The notes under the pieces were generated by a model. The model saw only the letters and a list, made by a program, of their open reading frames with translations, was not told the origin of the DNA and searched no databases. A DNA stretch of 5,696 nucleotides, taken from Comamonadaceae bacterium (GTDB taxonomy: Bacteria; Pseudomonadota; Gammaproteobacteria; Burkholderiales; Burkholderiaceae_C). The stretch lies in NCBI GenBank assembly GCA_027490555.1, contig JAIXXW010000155.1:1-5696 (forward strand). Direction: 5' to 3'. This document shows positions 5,033 to 5,696 of this stretch, one piece after another (within the stretch, counting starts at the first letter, position 1; each line of letters begins with the position of its first letter). The position numbers and the translations under genes are program-made.

Positions 5033-5696
5033 ATGGCTTCTGAACCCCTTTCCATTGCCCGCCCGGTGCTGCACGAGCAGGTGGCGCACCGGCTGCGCCA
5101 GATGCTGGTCGAGGGCCTGATCCCCCCCGGCGGCAAACTCAACGAGCGTGCGCTGTGCGAAGAACTCAGCATCTCGCGCACCCCTTTGCGCGAGGCCATC
5201 AAGATGCTGGCGGCCGAGGGTTTGGTCGAACTGCTGCCCAACCGGGGTTCGGTGGCGGTGCAACTGAGCGAGGCCGATGTGCACCACACGTTCGAGGTGA
5301 TGGCCGGTCTGGAGGCCCTGTCGGGCGAGCTGGCGGCCCAGCGCGTGACCGATGCCGAACTCAGCGAGATCAAGGCCTTGCATTACGAAATGATGGCGGC
5401 CTACACCCGCCGCGACCTGTCGGCCTACTACCAGGTCAATGCCGCGATCCACCGCGGTTTCAACGCAGCGGCCAAGAATCCTGTCTTGACCGCCACCTAC
5501 AACCAGGTCAATGCCCGCTTGCAGGCTTTGCGCTTTCGCTCCAACCAAGACGGTGACAAATGGCAACGCGCCGTGGACGAGCACATCGCCATGGTGCAGG
5601 CCCTGGAGGCCCGCGACGCAGCGGCCCTGCGCCAGGTGCTGATGCAACACCTGAACAACAAACGCGCCGTGGTGATCGAACAGCTGCGCAGCGCCC
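5033..5696 (+). CDS. GntR-family transcriptional regulator, FCD (FadR/VanR-like) subfamily, 3' end outside window
   Basis: ATG 5033 opens a frame of 221 codons with no stop before the edge; relatives are about 220-240 residues, so very little is missing. Residues 10-75 form the winged helix-turn-helix: LHEQVAHRLRQMLVEGLIPP (13-32), LNERALCEELSISRTPLREA (36-55), IKMLAAEGLVELLPNRGSVA (56-75). The rest is the helical FCD ligand domain. Its metal/ligand residues appear as N136, H140 (in NAAIH), H184 (DEHIAMVQAL) and H206 (LMQHLNN); Asn replaces the more common Asp at the first position. FCD regulators generally respond to small carboxylates or acyl compounds. It is transcribed away from the aminotransferase operon across a 120-base region with two repeat sites, the usual arrangement for a local regulator. 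No start codon exists farther upstream in frame near the promoter and no Shine-Dalgarno is visible, as the space holds operator copy 2. Repression rather than activation is inferred from the site position. Confidence 0.93.
   Translation, partial: MASEPLSIARPVLHEQVAHRLRQMLVEGLIPPGGKLNERALCEELSISRTPLREAIKMLAAEGLVELLPNRGSVAVQLSEADVHHTFEVMAGLEALSGELAAQRVTDAELSEIKALHYEMMAAYTRRDLSAYYQVNAAIHRGFNAAAKNPVLTATYNQVNARLQALRFRSNQDGDKWQRAVDEHIAMVQALEARDAAALRQVLMQHLNNKRAVVIEQLRSA

Noticed and set aside
4913..5650. Upstream extension of the aminotransferase frame giving a 642-residue product
   Set aside because: Homology starts exactly at ATG 4912. The extension covers the divergent promoter region and then reads antisense through the GntR gene, so it is chance openness.

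Overview
The window comes from a GC-rich bacterial chromosome, most likely a betaproteobacterium of the order Burkholderiales (Comamonadaceae-like). Three things point there: the strong G/C bias at third codon positions, a solute receptor of the Bug (TctC) family, which is greatly expanded in that group, and the overall gene mix. The assignment is inference from gene content, not from a marker gene comparison.

Layout: (1) 1-615, plus strand, is the 3' end of alaS (alanyl-tRNA synthetase), a housekeeping gene entering from the left. (2) 616-682 is a short convergent intergenic stretch holding a perfect 10-bp hairpin and a 15-bp tandem duplication that runs into the stop codon of the next gene. 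(3) 683-4912, minus strand, is a tightly packed four-gene set, read from right to left: a class V PLP aminotransferase of the serine/alanine-glyoxylate type, a Bug-family periplasmic solute receptor, a crotonase-fold (enoyl-CoA hydratase-like) protein, and a family III (CaiB/BaiF) CoA-transferase. The last three are spaced by a TGATG overlap and a 2-base gap, so they are almost certainly co-translated. (4) 4913-5032 is an AT-rich divergent promoter region with two near-identical copies of a 20-bp sequence, one of them containing a clean palindrome. (5) 5033 to the right edge, plus strand, is a GntR/FCD-family regulator that runs off the window a little short of its expected end.

How it may work (inference): the GntR regulator probably represses the divergent operon, and possibly itself, through the two repeat sites until a small acid or acyl ligand is present. 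The Bug receptor would capture an organic or amino acid in the periplasm. The aminotransferase would move an amino group between an amino acid and an oxo acid such as glyoxylate. The CoA-transferase would activate a carboxylate to its CoA ester, and the crotonase-like protein would act on that thioester. The substrate cannot be read from the sequence. The crotonase appears to lack both catalytic glutamates of classical enoyl-CoA hydratase, so the cluster is unlikely to be a plain beta-oxidation module. I see no mobile element, CRISPR array, tRNA or rRNA. No stretch over 300 bases is without a gene.
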